Positions 1 through 10,420 of a DNA stretch of 64,000 bases are shown piece after piece. The number at the start of each line of letters is the position of its first letter. Position 1 is the first letter of the stretch. Position numbers and translations under genes: made by a program. Location of the stretch: positions 558,001 to 622,000 of the forward strand of contig NW_026611615.1 in the NCBI RefSeq assembly GCF_028009165.1. The letters run 5' to 3'. The notes under the pieces are model-generated. The model ran no database searches, was not told the origin of the DNA, and saw only the letters and a program-made list of their open reading frames with translations. This DNA is from Akanthomyces muscarius. Taxonomy: Eukaryota; Ascomycota; Sordariomycetes; Hypocreales; Cordycipitaceae.

Positions 1-2
1 GC

Positions 3-929
3 CTGTCCTTTCTCGGCGACAACGTCAAGCCCGAGACGGTCGAGCTGGCCCTCAAGGTCGTCTTTGGCTGGGGCCTGGTCAAGGGCGTCAACGCGGTCCT
101 CAACTCGGCCGCGTCCAACGCGTGGCGCCTCACGAAAGCCCCCGGCTGGGACTGGCAGAACGAGGTGGCCGTCGTCACCGGCGGCTGCAGCGGCATCGGC
201 CGCAACGTCGTCGAGCAGCTGACGGCCAAGGGCGTCAAGTGCGCCATCCTCGACGTCCAGGCGCTGCCCAAGGGCCTCGAGGGCCACCGCCACATCCGCT
301 ACTTCAAGTGCGACGTCACCGACCCCGAGTCGGTCAACAAGGCCGCCGACGCCGTCCGCGCCGAGTACGGCCATCCGTCCATCCTCGTCAACAACGCCGG
401 CATCACCGTCCCCAAGAGCATCCTCGAGATCCCCCCCGCCACCCTCAACAAGGTCTTTGCCGTAAACACAATCTCTCACTGGTACACGGTCCAGGCCTTT
501 GTCCCGCACATGGTCGAGGTCAACAAGGGCCACGTCGTCACCGTCGCCAGCATGGCCTCGTTTGTCGCCCTCGCCAAGGGCGCCGACTACTCGGCCACAA
601 AGGCCGCCGCCCTCGCCTTCCACGAGTCCCTCAACTCGGAGCTGCGCAACACCTACGACGCCACCGGCGTTCTCACGACCGTCGTCCACCCCAACTTTGT
701 CGCCACGCCCCTCGTCGCCAAGTTTAGCAGCGAGCTCGAAAAGGGCGGCATCCGCCTCCTCACCAGCGACGACGTCGCCCGCCAGCTCACCAACCAGGTC
801 TTTGCCCGTAGAGGCGCGCAGGTCGTCTGCCCCGAGAGGCTGCAGTTCATCACCGGCTTCCGCTCGCTGCCCGCCTGGATCCAGTTCCCCGTCCGCAACA
901 TGATTGCCGCAAACTCCAAGAACATTTAA
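3..929 (+). CDS. Short-chain dehydrogenase/reductase (SDR), 5' partial
   Basis: An NAD(P)-dependent oxidoreductase of the short-chain dehydrogenase family, resembling the retinol/17-beta-hydroxysteroid dehydrogenase group; the substrate is unknown. The reading frame is already open at base 3 and stays open to the TAA at 927-929, so the start lies outside the window. The first internal methionine-type codon near 165 is not the start, because about 54 codons upstream read as a plausible N-terminal segment ending WDWQNEVAVVTGG. Family hallmarks are all present: the cofactor-binding TGGCSGIG, the structural NNAG, and the catalytic YSATK (Tyr and Lys). No intron is seen in the visible part. The hydrophobic upstream segment (FGWGLVKGVNAVL) would fit a membrane or lipid-droplet anchor, as in the 17-beta-HSD11-like enzymes. 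It is convergent with the GH20 gene that ends at 1199. Confidence 0.9.
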   Translation: MSFLGDNVKPETVELALKVVFGWGLVKGVNAVLNSAASNAWRLTKAPGWDWQNEVAVVTGGCSGIGRNVVEQLTAKGVKCAILDVQALPKGLEGHRHIRYFKCDVTDPESVNKAADAVRAEYGHPSILVNNAGITVPKSILEIPPATLNKVFAVNTISHWYTVQAFVPHMVEVNKGHVVTVASMASFVALAKGADYSATKAAALAFHESLNSELRNTYDATGVLTTVVHPNFVATPLVAKFSSELEKGGIRLLTSDDVARQLTNQVFARRGAQVVCPERLQFITGFRSLPAWIQFPVRNMIAANSKNI

Positions 930-1198
930 ACTATACCCCCTTTTCTTTACATAGCTAGACTTGGTCTGTATACTAGATGCGTAATGACGATACAATATTT
1001 CTTTTACATCTCTTCACTACAAGCAATGTGCTTGTGCATCTTTCTTGTAGTCTCAGAAACAAGTTGTAAGTGGATGACTTGTACTGGGTTACTCCGCCAC
1101 AAACTGTCCAATGTGCATATGGATATGTACTACAATTCCCAACACCCTATCAATCGAGCATCAGTAATATGGTGTCAAGGACCACCCCGCCAACCTGT

Positions 1199-3064
1199 TC
1201 AGAATACACACTCCCGTGCGTCCTTTTGCGTGCAAAACACCATCTGCACCGGTCCCGCCTGCACACCACCCAGCACCATCCTCTCCCGCATCTCCGCCAG
1301 CCGCGGCGCCGCGTCCACCTGGCTCCTGTTCTGGCCCGTCGCGTCGTGTCGTCCGGACCACAGCACCTCGGCCGCGGCCGCCGTGCGCGGCCACAGCAGC
1401 CCGTCGACGTTGACGCCATCGGCCTGCTCCGACCACAGGTGCACCTCGCCGCCGAGCACCAGCTGCGTCAGATTGGCCGGCACACCCGCCAGCGGGTCGA
1501 ACGCGTACACGAGCCGCCAGTTCTTGACCGGCGAGCAGTAGTCGTTGAAGGGATACTGCTGCCGAAACTCGGCGCCGTTGGCGGCGTTGTACCAGGAGCC
1601 CATGCCGCAGCTTAGGTACTGACAAGGGGGTTAGCTTTTTTGCAAAGTTGCTACACAGAAGAAGGTACATGTCTCGAACTCACCCAGGATGCCTTGTTCC
1701 CGACGAGCGCCTTGTAGCCCTGCTTCACAGTCTCGGCAATGGCGACATCCCCACGCCACGTCTGCACCACCACGTCCCGCGGCAGCGTGAGGTTCCAGTC
1801 GAGCAGCATCTCCTCCCACACAATCGGCGTCAGCCCGGCCTTGCGCACATGCGCATGGTTGCGGTCCACCATCTTTTGGATCTGCGCCTGGATCTTTGAC
1901 TTGTCGCTCGTGCGCATCGTCGGGTCCAGCGTGTACGCCTCGGCATTGACCTCGTCGCCGCCGGTGTGAAAGTAGCTCGCGTACGGCGCGACGCGTGGCA
2001 TCACGTCGTCGAACAGCGTGTCGAGGAAGCGGTCCACGGTCGGGTTGTTGAGCTGCAGGGTGCCGCACGGCGGCTCGGCGCAGTACTTGGCCCGGGGCTG
2101 CGCCTCGGCGGCGGCAACGAGCTCCGGGTAGCCCCAGCTGACGGCCGTCGTGTGGCCGGGCATGTCAAACTCGATGTGCACCGTGACGCCGCGATGCAGC
2201 GCGTACTTTTGGATCGACTCAATGTCCTGCGGGGTGTAGCTCATGCCGGGGTAGTACGCGCCCTTGCCGGCCAGGTCCGGCAGCGCGGGCACCTCCATCG
2301 GCCACGACTGCGAATCCGTCATGTGCAGGTGCAGCACGTTGAGCTTGTTCCACGACAGCGCGTCAATGGTGCGCAGCACGTCTTTTACAGGGTAAAAGTT
2401 GCGCGCCACGTCCAGGTTCAGCCCGCGGTGCGAGAACTGCGGCGCATCCGTGATCCGCACGGGCGCGAGCCTGGTGTAGCTGCCGCGCTTGCTCGAGTGC
2501 TGGTAGAACAGCTGCGTGAAGGTCTGTAGCGCGCGCAGGATGCCAGCGGGCGCTGCGGCGGTGATGGAGGCCGTGCCATCGGCGTCGATGCGCAGCGCGT
2601 ACGACTCGTTGCTGGGGCCAATCAAGCTGCTGTCGTTGGCGACGGCCGTCTGGATAATGGACAGCTTCCGGATGTAGGTCTTGTCAGTGCTGGCAGAGGG
2701 CTCATGGTTGGCCAGCTCATTGCGCGCGACAAGCTTCCATGGAATGAGTCCCTCATTAAAAATGTTGCCGAGGGCGCGCGAGATGGCACCACGCACGACA
2801 GCCCGGACTGTGACTTCGTCGTGGCCATTGTCCTGCCCTTTGCCAAAGTCAAAGTTGAAGGAGTTCTGGGCTCTGTTAGTTGCAATTCTCTCATTATTTC
2901 GTAAAAGTCGAATATCGCTTTTTTGTACTCACATTGCCATGTCTGTAGGAGACTTGAATATCTTTGCTGATCCACACGGTGTCATTGCCGGTCTCTAGAG
3001 ACTTAGGCACCGGCCACAGGGCCGCAGCAACACATGTTAGTGCCGAGAGTACGAAGAGTTTCAT
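1199..3064 (-). CDS. Secreted beta-N-acetylhexosaminidase, GH20 (copy A)
   Basis: Releases terminal GlcNAc/GalNAc from chitin oligomers and N-glycans outside the cell. Three exons, 3064-2933, 2865-1684 and 1618-1199, give 577 residues; the introns are 67 bases (GTGAGT donor, CCCAG acceptor) and 65 bases. The start MKLFVLSALTCVAAALWP is a signal peptide followed at once by the family's usual LWPxP. The GH20 active-site motif HTGGDE (Asp-Glu pair that polarises the acetamido group and protonates the glycosidic bond) lies near residue 345. LDVARNFYPV, LHLHMTDSQSWP, FDMPGHT and the C-terminal WPRTAAAAEVLWSG are further GH20 signatures. The catalytic pair is intact and the length is normal. Its closest relative here is the gene at 22384-24280, which has introns at the same places. 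It shares a 0.9 kb divergent promoter with the GH29 gene. Confidence 0.93.
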
Positions 3065-3977
3065 TCTGCAGATCACTTTCTTTTCTTTCCGCGTAGAAAA
3101 ATATCATATCTTTCACTATCATGTTTCGAGCCTGGAGAAACTGTGCATTTAACTATTGCGATCCCATCGGTATGTATCTGCCGGCGCCCGCCTTTCCCTT
3201 TCCAAGCCCATCCCCGGCTGGCGGTGGCGGAGGGAGGAGAACTTGGAGCTCCGAGATCATCCCCGTCCCACCAGCACCATGTAACCTGCCATTGCAGACG
3301 CAGCGCAGTGATCCGTGATAAGTGCAAATATTGCGATTCGAGATCAATAGAGGCTAGCCGTTTTGCCTCCTGACTTGCGCACGTTGGCTCCTCCACAGCT
3401 AGTGTCTGGCAGTAATGCCCGACGGCTAAATGCTCCCCGCCCTGATTATTGATTCTCCCACCTTCCCCATCCGGCCACGGTCAAAGAAATGGGAAGAAAC
3501 AAGGAACGTCGTTGTATTGAAATATCTTGAGGGTCGATTGTACAAGTAGGAGCTACGTAATGGGCCGCAATCCGTGAAGTCTTCATAGAACGGCTACTGT
3601 GTACAGACGTAGACGGATTATGTTACTTTCTGTAATTGATGAGAACTTGCACAACTTTGGTCATTCCTGAGGGTTTTATAAAGAAATTGTAGGCTGTGTA
3701 GCATGGCCCACTGCGAAATGACATTCGCCGATTTGATCGACGAGGGCCAGTGGTCTCCAAGCGTGCGCGGACTGTACGACGTAGCAAGGCCCGGCGGATA
3801 ATTTTGCATATTATCCTGGTCTGCATACCTATATTTTGGGGTCCGATGCGTACGGATCCTTGAGATGCCAACATTATATAAACCTGCAAGTAACGTCATT
3901 TCCTTGCATGCAACCATGTCTCACTCAGCCTTTTCTTCTCATCACTATCAAACCCCACAACCACGACCAAAGAAGCC
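3065..3977. promoter_or_regulatory. Divergent intergenic promoter between GH20 and GH29 genes
   Basis: No convincing gene is seen in these 913 bases. On the plus strand a TATATAAA box lies at 3875-3882, about 100 bases before the fucosidase ATG, with a C-rich presumed leader between. A divergent arrangement of two glycosidases makes co-regulation possible; this is inference. Confidence 0.5.
3875..3882 (+). promoter_or_regulatory. TATA box of the GH29 gene
   Basis: TATATAAA, about 96 bases before the fucosidase ATG, in a clean core-promoter position. Confidence 0.6.
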
Positions 3978-5606
3978 ATGAAGACTAACGCCGGACTCAT
4001 CGCGGCCCTAGCCTCCGTAACGGCGGCCCACGGCGTCCGGACCCAGGACGGCTCCGGCTACCCGCCTCCCCCGCCCGGAAAACGACAAGACATCGCGCCA
4101 CCCGGCAAGTGGCGTATCTCGCCCCTCGACGGCTCCAAGATTGCTCTGCCGACTGCGGAGCAGCTCGCCTTCCAGGACCGCGAGATGGGCTGCCTGGTGC
4201 ACTTCAACATGGCCACCTACATTGCGCAGGATGGCTGCAACGGCGACCCCACCCTCGTCCCCGCGCGCGACCTTTTTGACCCGGAGCAGCTCGACACGGA
4301 CCAGTGGATGGAGACGGTCCGGAGCTTTGGCGGCAAGTACGCCACGCTCGTCGCCAAGCACAACTGCGGCTTCACCACTTGGCCCACCGAGGTGACGTTC
4401 AAGGACGTGGCGGGCGAGACGGTCCCGTACAACTATACCATTGCGCAGTCCCCGGTCAAGGGCAAGGATGTGGTGGAGAGCTTTGTCGAGTCGACGGAAA
4501 AGTACGGCTTCGGGCATGGATTTTATTATAGCGTGGTGGTCAACAACTACCTCAATGTGCAGTCCGCGCAGGTCCGCAATGTCACGGCCGCGCCGGGTCA
4601 GGTCGGCATCACCACCGACGTGTACAACGACGTTGTTTTTGAGCAACTCAAAGAGCTATGGGGCAAGTACGGCAACTTGACCGAGGTGAGCTTGCAGTGA
4701 GGAACGGTAATAATGCAGACTTGGCTGATGAAGTGCAGATTTGGTTCGACGGCGGCTACAGTGGCGACCAAAAGGAGCGCATCCAAACCCTACTGCAAAA
4801 GGCCCAGCCCAACGCCGTCATCTTTGGCGGCTGCCAGGACAATGGCACTTGTGTATCTGACAATTCCAGTATGATTCTTCTTTGTGAGATTTCGCGAATC
4901 CAGGAGCTAATCTTTGTAGTCCGCTGGATTGGCAATGAACTAGGTCACGCCGAGGAGGAAAATTGGTCCACGTAAGCTCTTTGTTCATCATGATCAGAGC
5001 ATCATCCCCAGCTGACAGATACATAGTGGCCTCACGGAATCAGGCGCGTCCGACAGCCCCTACTTCACACCCGCCGAGTGCGACACCACGCTGCAGACGG
5101 GCGACCGCTGGTTCTTTGGAGTCGACACGCCGCTGCGATCCCTCGACGAGATGATCAAGGTCTACCACGAGACGGTCGGCCGCAACTGCGTCCTCGCACT
5201 CGACCTATCGCCCGACCGCCGCGGTCTGATTCCCGACTCCCACGTCGCGCGGTACAAGGAGCTCGGCGATTTCATCCGTCAGTGCTACGACCACCCCGTG
5301 CAGCCGTCGTGCAAGAAGCGCAACAAGGCTAAAGGCACTTATACGCTCACTTTTGACAAGCCCGCGGAGATTGACCGCGTCGTGCTGATGGAAGACCAGA
5401 CGGGCGGGCAGGTCATCCGGACGTACCAGGTCTGGGGTAAACAGGGCAAGGAGAACGAATGGAGCTTGCTGTCGAATGGTACCAGTGTCGGTCACAAGAA
5501 GATTGACCTTTTCTCGAAGCCGGCGACGGTGACTGAAGTCATGGTCAACTCGACCTTTGTTGATACGCCAAAGTGGCGATCCGTCACTGTTCACAAGTGT
5601 TCGTAG
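3978..5606 (+). CDS. Secreted alpha-L-fucosidase, GH29
   Basis: Hydrolyses alpha-linked L-fucose from glycans outside the cell. Four exons, 3978-4685, 4739-4868, 4920-4971 and 5027-5606, give 489 residues; the introns are 53, 51 and 55 bases. The start codon follows a TATA box by about 100 bases and opens a signal peptide (MKTNAGLIAALASVTAAHG). GH29 features are the N-terminal EMGCLVHFNMATY, KYATLVAKHNCGFTTWPT, and the nucleophile motif IWFDGG at about residues 237-242, where Asp attacks the anomeric carbon. The last 130 residues form a beta-rich module (YTLTFDKPAEIDRVVLMED) like the C-terminal carbohydrate-binding part of bacterial-type fucosidases. Paired head-to-head with a GH20 hexosaminidase, it could help strip fucosylated N-glycans. 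No defect is seen. The assignment is firm; natural substrate linkage cannot be read from sequence. Confidence 0.93.
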
Positions 5607-5755
5607 ACGGTCTTTGGAATGAAGGTGCAAGAGGCATCGGATTGTAGTACAAAAGTGTCTATTTAGGACAGATTCAAATTTCAGTCTATCGCTATGAGTA
5701 CATTCTGTCAATCTTTACATCCAGTGTCGTGATTCACTGTCGTCCTCATTTATGG

Positions 5756-6466
5756 CTATCGTGCAAGAACCGCAAACACAAACCCCAAATGTCCGCGGTA
5801 CACCCTAAAATAGCCATCTTCCTTTTTCGTCAACTCTTCTTCCACATCCGCAGCTCTTGCATCACTGGCATTCTCCACTAGCCACTCTCTTGTTCCGGCA
5901 CGATGTCCGCACTCAAACGCGTCCCAGTCCTGCTGCGTTGCCGTCTCTACGTACATGACCTTCCACCCCGTCTCCCGACACAGCGCAACGATGCTACTCA
6001 ACGGCATTACCTCGTCTTCAAACATGTCGAGACATTCCTTCGAAGGGCTCGTCTCCCAGCACATGTCTCCGATGAGAACCCGACCCTGCGGTACAACTTT
6101 GGCCAGACCCTCAAGCATCTGCCGAGTGCCGCCAAATGCATGTGACGACCCAATGCAGATGGCGCGCGGGCGTCGAGAGACAAAATCGTCGGCGCGCATG
6201 TTGGCGAATTGGACCGGCACATGCGCGGCTGAGGCGCTGGCGCGGCCGCGCGCCAGCAGGGCGTCGTCGGTGTCGATGCCAAAGGCCGGCGCGCCGGACT
6301 GCTGTGCCACGCGAAGGAGCAGTTCGCCCCAGCCGCATCCGATGTCGACTATGGCTGTTTCGGTACTGAGTTGGAGTTTGTCCAAGAGACGCTTTGCGGA
6401 GGGCTCAGATAGAGGGCAGTTCCACAACAGCTGGGAATAGCGGACCTCGACTGGCAGTGTATTCAT
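5756..6466 (-). CDS. Class I SAM-dependent methyltransferase
   Basis: Single-exon protein of 236 residues. The SAM-binding motif I, VDIGCGWGE, is at residues 40-48, followed by the acidic end of beta-2 in FGIDTDDALL and a motif-II-like region ICIGSSHAFGG. It looks like the UbiE/cyclopropane-synthase-like branch that methylates small molecules. There is no signal peptide or membrane helix, so it is probably cytosolic. The substrate is unknown. The nearby motif RVLIGDMCWE fits motif III. It ends 150 bases from the convergent fucosidase gene. The start MNTLPVEVRY is the only good ATG. No co-clustered biosynthetic core enzyme indicates a pathway. Confidence 0.85.
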   Translation of the reverse strand: MNTLPVEVRYSQLLWNCPLSEPSAKRLLDKLQLSTETAIVDIGCGWGELLLRVAQQSGAPAFGIDTDDALLARGRASASAAHVPVQFANMRADDFVSRRPRAICIGSSHAFGGTRQMLEGLAKVVPQGRVLIGDMCWETSPSKECLDMFEDEVMPLSSIVALCRETGWKVMYVETATQQDWDAFECGHRAGTREWLVENASDARAADVEEELTKKEDGYFRVYRGHLGFVFAVLAR

Positions 6467-6740
6467 GTTGACGTGTAAGTAGCAGTTGCAGACGATTTCG
6501 AGAAATACTGATGTAAGATCTTAAAAATGTGAGTTTCCACAGCATGGTTTCACGTTCCATCTGCCAATCCAGTGTCTTTGTACGGCATAACTAGTTACTA
6601 GCACGAGTCGTGTGAGTCACTGACCAATTTCAGCTCCCCTCAGCCAAGATGCCTTTGGACCAACCCACGGACCATGCATGATTTAAGCTGAGGGTGCCCT
6701 TCCGCTACGGCTCTTTTTCAGCCCTTGCCGCAAGCATATT

Positions 6741-7576
6741 CTACAGCCATCCTCCATCGACCGGGTACACCGCCCCCGTGACATAGGTACTCTCCGGTCC
6801 TAAAAGGAAGCAAATCACAGACGCGACCTCTTCCGGCCTTCCCTGTCTCGGAATGGCGCTCAGATCGCTGTTCTCTGGTTCTGCTGGCTCTTGTCCAAGC
6901 TGGATCAGCGATTGTTGCATCATAGGCGTGTAAATGGCGCCGGGCGCGACGGCATTGATGCGAATCTCGCGGTTACCGTTTTCTTTAGCCGCGGCACTGG
7001 TCAAGCCGATGACGCCGTGCTTGCTCGCGCCATATGCTGCATGTAATGCCATTGCTATATTCCGCATTATCATTAGTATTTTTGTTCGCTCTGACTTTAA
7101 GAGGGGGTAAGCCTACCATTGGTTCCGTGTATAGAGGCAACATTGACAATGGACCCCCGGTCCTCGATGCTGCGCAGCTCTGCGCGAAGTGAATACATGC
7201 ATCCTTTCAAATTAATGTTCATCAAGCGATCCCACTCGTCATCCTCCAGATCCGCCAGTGTCCCTGCAGCATGGTTCTTGCCAATCACGCCCGCAACATT
7301 GGCGGCGCCGTCGAGCCGTCCAAACAAGGCCACGATGTCGGAGATCCAGCCATCCACGTCCTCGCGCTTCGACACATCCACTTTGTTAAAGGCAAATCGT
7401 TCCGCACAAAGCTCCTGGTACTGCGCCTGGAAGTACAACTTGGCGTCTTCTATGGCTTGCAGGTTGACGTCGGCGATGCAGACAATGGCGCCTCGCTCGG
7501 CGAGCATTTTGGCCGTGGCAAGGCCGATGCCGCTGGCGCCGCCTGTAACCGCGAAGACTTTGTCACGCATGGACAT
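6741..7576 (-). CDS. Short-chain dehydrogenase/reductase (3-oxoacyl-ACP reductase-like)
   Basis: Classical SDR of 257 residues in two exons, 7576-7117 and 7054-6741, with a 62-base intron (GTAGGC donor, ATATAG acceptor). It shows TGGASGIG at residues 11-18, NVAGV in place of NNAG, the catalytic YGASK at 161-165, and the C-terminal INAVAPGAIYTPM and GAVYPVDGGWL typical of the FabG/glucose-dehydrogenase group. It would reduce or oxidise a carbonyl/alcohol using NAD(P)(H); the substrate is unknown. The frame stays open upstream to 7738, but that extension has no ATG and a low-complexity composition, so MSMRDKV (7576) is chosen as start; MRDKV at 7570 is an alternative. No signal peptide, so cytosolic. 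Confidence 0.9.
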
Positions 7577-8577
7577 TTCCTTGGCGTATTGATTGTCAAT
7601 GTCGCTCGAGATGTGTGATGGATGAGCAGGCGCTGGCCTCCAGGTCCTGAATGAGCCCCGCGGCACTACGTGGGGGCAGCAGGGGCGTGGCGTGGCCAGA
7701 TCGAACAAGGATCGAGGCTTTTTCGATGATTGCCTCAAAGTCTTGTTTAGTTTTAGCCTGCTTCTTTTTTAAAAATGCACCAGCTTGCAATTGGTTTCAC
7801 TCAGACTCGACCGAGTGTTACTCTGCTCTCAAATATTGACAATTTTATGTATACTACAGTCATACAACTCATCACTCAAATACATTCTTCAATCAGTCTA
7901 GCATTACCACAGAGAAATTCTGACTTCAATGATGGCTGGTGTTACTGACACAGTTTTTGTGAATTTCTGTAATTTGAAAAAAAAAACGGTACAAATCGGG
8001 AAATATTGTGTACAAAACCTAGGGTCAGGGTTATTATGCTAAATCTTGGTAGTTGGACGGTATAAAAGAATGAAATGCAACTTCACAGGCAGTTGCTTTA
8101 TGGGTCCTTTCTAGGCAGACGAATGTCAAACCTGAATTTACGGTCTAGCCTAACGTGATAAAGGTTACCACATAGTTTGCTATATAGGTTGCTGCACGCG
8201 TAGTTGGATTATCGCTGCTGTGGGCGGGCACCAGATGGCTAGAAAGTGCTCTAAAAGCGGCCTGTAAAAATGAGGCCATGAAACCCACGGCCTCGCCCAT
8301 CTGCTCATCTGTTTGTTGCTTGTTACCAAGTAAACTCTTCGTCAGCATACTAGTAGCTAGCGGGACGGGCCATGATACAACGAGAGCTTTATTGCTATGC
8401 CACTGAGATATAATGCAGTGCAGGGGAAGATCGATGACGTCACATGACAGCACAATGCTGCTTGACTCTCAATTGGCCCCCAAACGCGACATCCAACAGG
8501 CCACACTAATATAATGCGACGGAAAGCTGCACAAGGAAAACTTTGTTCGTTGTCCCTCACTTCGTACTCGTGACGTG
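7577..8577. other. Intergenic, no gene seen
   Basis: About 1 kb between two divergently transcribed genes. It is AT-richer than its neighbours and has a poly-A run near 7977-7986. Short open frames lack start context or family resemblance. It presumably holds both promoters. Confidence 0.4.
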
Positions 8578-9655
8578 ATGGCTGACCTCGACACGGTTGA
8601 GGTCATCGCACAATGTCTATGCAGAGCGAACAACCTGTCCTGGCATTTGCCGAAATCATGTTTGCCCCTCGATGCAGGAATTTGCAGCTGTGATTCCTGT
8701 CGCCACGGTACCGGAACACTGGGCTTCACAGCGTGCACATGGCCACTTCCGATTCCAGAGCTCCCGTATTGCACGAAAGCTGCATTCTCAACCCTCGCAG
8801 ACGTGTACTTTTGCACAACGTGCGGGACGCTCATGTTCCTGTATAAGAGAGCCCCTCCCTGGACGGGGTTAGCGCTCGGAGCGATTAAGGATCCGACCAT
8901 ATGCAGACTCAGCATGTATCTCTGCCTAGCGGATACCAAAGACGGTGGCATGTCCGTTTGGTTGGAGAGTGCGAACGGCACTCGGCTGAAGAAGTATGCC
9001 ACTCATGATCTACAGTCCGAATTTGACACGGCAACTGCAAAGGACGGAAGGAAGGGGAACTTGAAGGCGAGTTGCAGATGTGGAGGGTTTCAATTCGAGG
9101 TGACGAGAGCGACGGAGGTGTCAGGTCAGTTGTCAAGAGTTTTGCAGGTTTTTTTTTTCTTTCTCCTTTGTTGACCTCGGGGCAGAAGACAAAGCAATCG
9201 ACTCCACAGGCAAGTCAGCGAGCAGAGGAACGTGGTGGCTTCGAAACGGAAAATATACCGCGGACTTATGTGTATGTGACTCGTGCCGTCTTTCGGCAGG
9301 CTGTGAAGTGATGGCGTGGGCATTCATCCCTGCCGTCAATCTCCGGCTCAACAATAAACCGTTGCCTAACCCGCCCGTGCTTGGGACAATCAAGCACTAT
9401 GCCAGCTCGGAAGGTGTGAATCGTTACTTTTGCGGAAGATGTGGCGCTGTCATCTTCTTGATATCCAAAACGCGTCCAAAACTGCTCAATGTGGCTGTCG
9501 GAGTGTTGCAGGATGAGTCCGGGGCGAGGGCTGAGGACTGGCTTTGCTGGGAGACGAGCACGGGACCGTCCAATGCCGCTGATGGGCTGAAAAGGAATTT
9601 TTTGACCGACGACTTGACCGAACAGATGATTGCATGGGGTGGAACTGACAACTAG
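8578..9655 (+). CDS. Tandem GFA/CENP-V-type zinc-domain protein
   Basis: Protein of 338 residues in two exons, 8578-9124 and 9186-9655, with a 61-base intron containing a long T tract. It contains two copies of the GFA domain (DUF636, named for glutathione-dependent formaldehyde-activating enzyme). Copy 1 has C13/C15, CSCDSC at 36-41 and FCTTCG at 78-83; copy 2, from about residue 165, has SCRCGG, CVCDSC and YFCGRCG. These cysteines bind structural and catalytic zinc in the family. Single-domain members of about 130-200 residues are more usual, so this is a two-domain form. The linker is spliced across the intron, and exon 2 completes the second copy's missing CxxC half. The true catalytic activity of fungal members is mostly unproven. 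The ATG at 8578 is used; the GTG one codon earlier is not. Confidence 0.85.
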
Positions 9656-10006
9656 TACCTAGCCGCCGAGGCCACCTCCAGAAGCTGCGGCGAGGTTGAG
9701 ACTGTCAAGAGCCCGCAAGTTCCATTTTGAAGCAGAAAATAACTTTGTGCTGTAATTTATGGTGTCTTGTTGTTTCGATGCGTTTGCCGTTTTGATCTCA
9801 TTGTGCAAGATGTGGAGAAATGAGACAATCGGCGGGTATTTGAATGGCCCAGTATTCAACCAAAAAGCATTAGATATGCAGAAACAGTCTATAAATAGCC
9901 CGAGGGTGTTAAGAGGGACTTTCAAGACAACGCCGATACAATAGGTGAGGTAGTTCATTACAGCCTGACTCTAGGTAAAGCAATGATCGTGGCTACCTTA
10001 ACAAAT
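9656..10006. other. Convergent 3' intergenic region
   Basis: 351 bases between the stop of the GFA gene and that of the Cys-rich gene. It should hold both polyadenylation regions; I see nothing else. Confidence 0.4.
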
Positions 10007-10420
10007 TTAGCAGCCGCATCCGCACTTTTTGCAGCCGCATCCGCCGCAACTGTCATTGCGTCCACATTCGTTGTCTCTTTTGCAACTCTTCCAAGAATCA
10101 AGTGGACCACCAACGGTAGTCCAGCACCAGGCACCTGTGCCGCCATTATCGCAGTTTCTATAGCACCAGCCTTTCTTGGAACAGCCCGAGTCTTGAGGAC
10201 CGTACCAGCACTTGCGCTTTTCCAGTGACAAGACATCTGTCTCTTTAATTGTCGGATGTTCGTTGCACGCGCGAACAGTGTAGGGGTCGACGCCAAAAGG
10301 CACTTCGAGGACTCCAAGGTCACCGCAGATTGCCTCAGCCTCAGCATACGAGACATCTCCGCGAGTGAGTGCGGTTGCTAGAGAAGCTGCCTGAAGAAGG
10401 ATGGCAATTACGAACTTCAT
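10007..10420 (-). CDS. Small secreted cysteine-rich protein (IDI-2-like)
   Basis: Single exon, 137 residues. The start MKFVIAILLQAASLATALT is a clear signal peptide; longer in-frame starts lie upstream but would bury it, and a TATA box (TATAAATA on the minus strand, 10543-10536) sits about 120 bases before this ATG. The mature protein has 15 cysteines, concentrated in the second half, with a WC..C......WCWT core and a tail in which every second or third residue is Cys (CGGCGCKKCGCGC). The pattern of a Trp/Gly-rich CW..GC..WC..C block and CGCGC tail recalls fungal secreted proteins annotated IDI-2-like. This is recollection of a pattern, not a search result. The role is unknown; a disulfide-stabilised apoplastic or host-facing protein is plausible. 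Compact gene with a strong promoter signal suggests inducible expression. Confidence 0.75.
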   Translation of the reverse strand: MKFVIAILLQAASLATALTRGDVSYAEAEAICGDLGVLEVPFGVDPYTVRACNEHPTIKETDVLSLEKRKCWYGPQDSGCSKKGWCYRNCDNGGTGAWCWTTVGGPLDSWKSCKRDNECGRNDSCGGCGCKKCGCGC

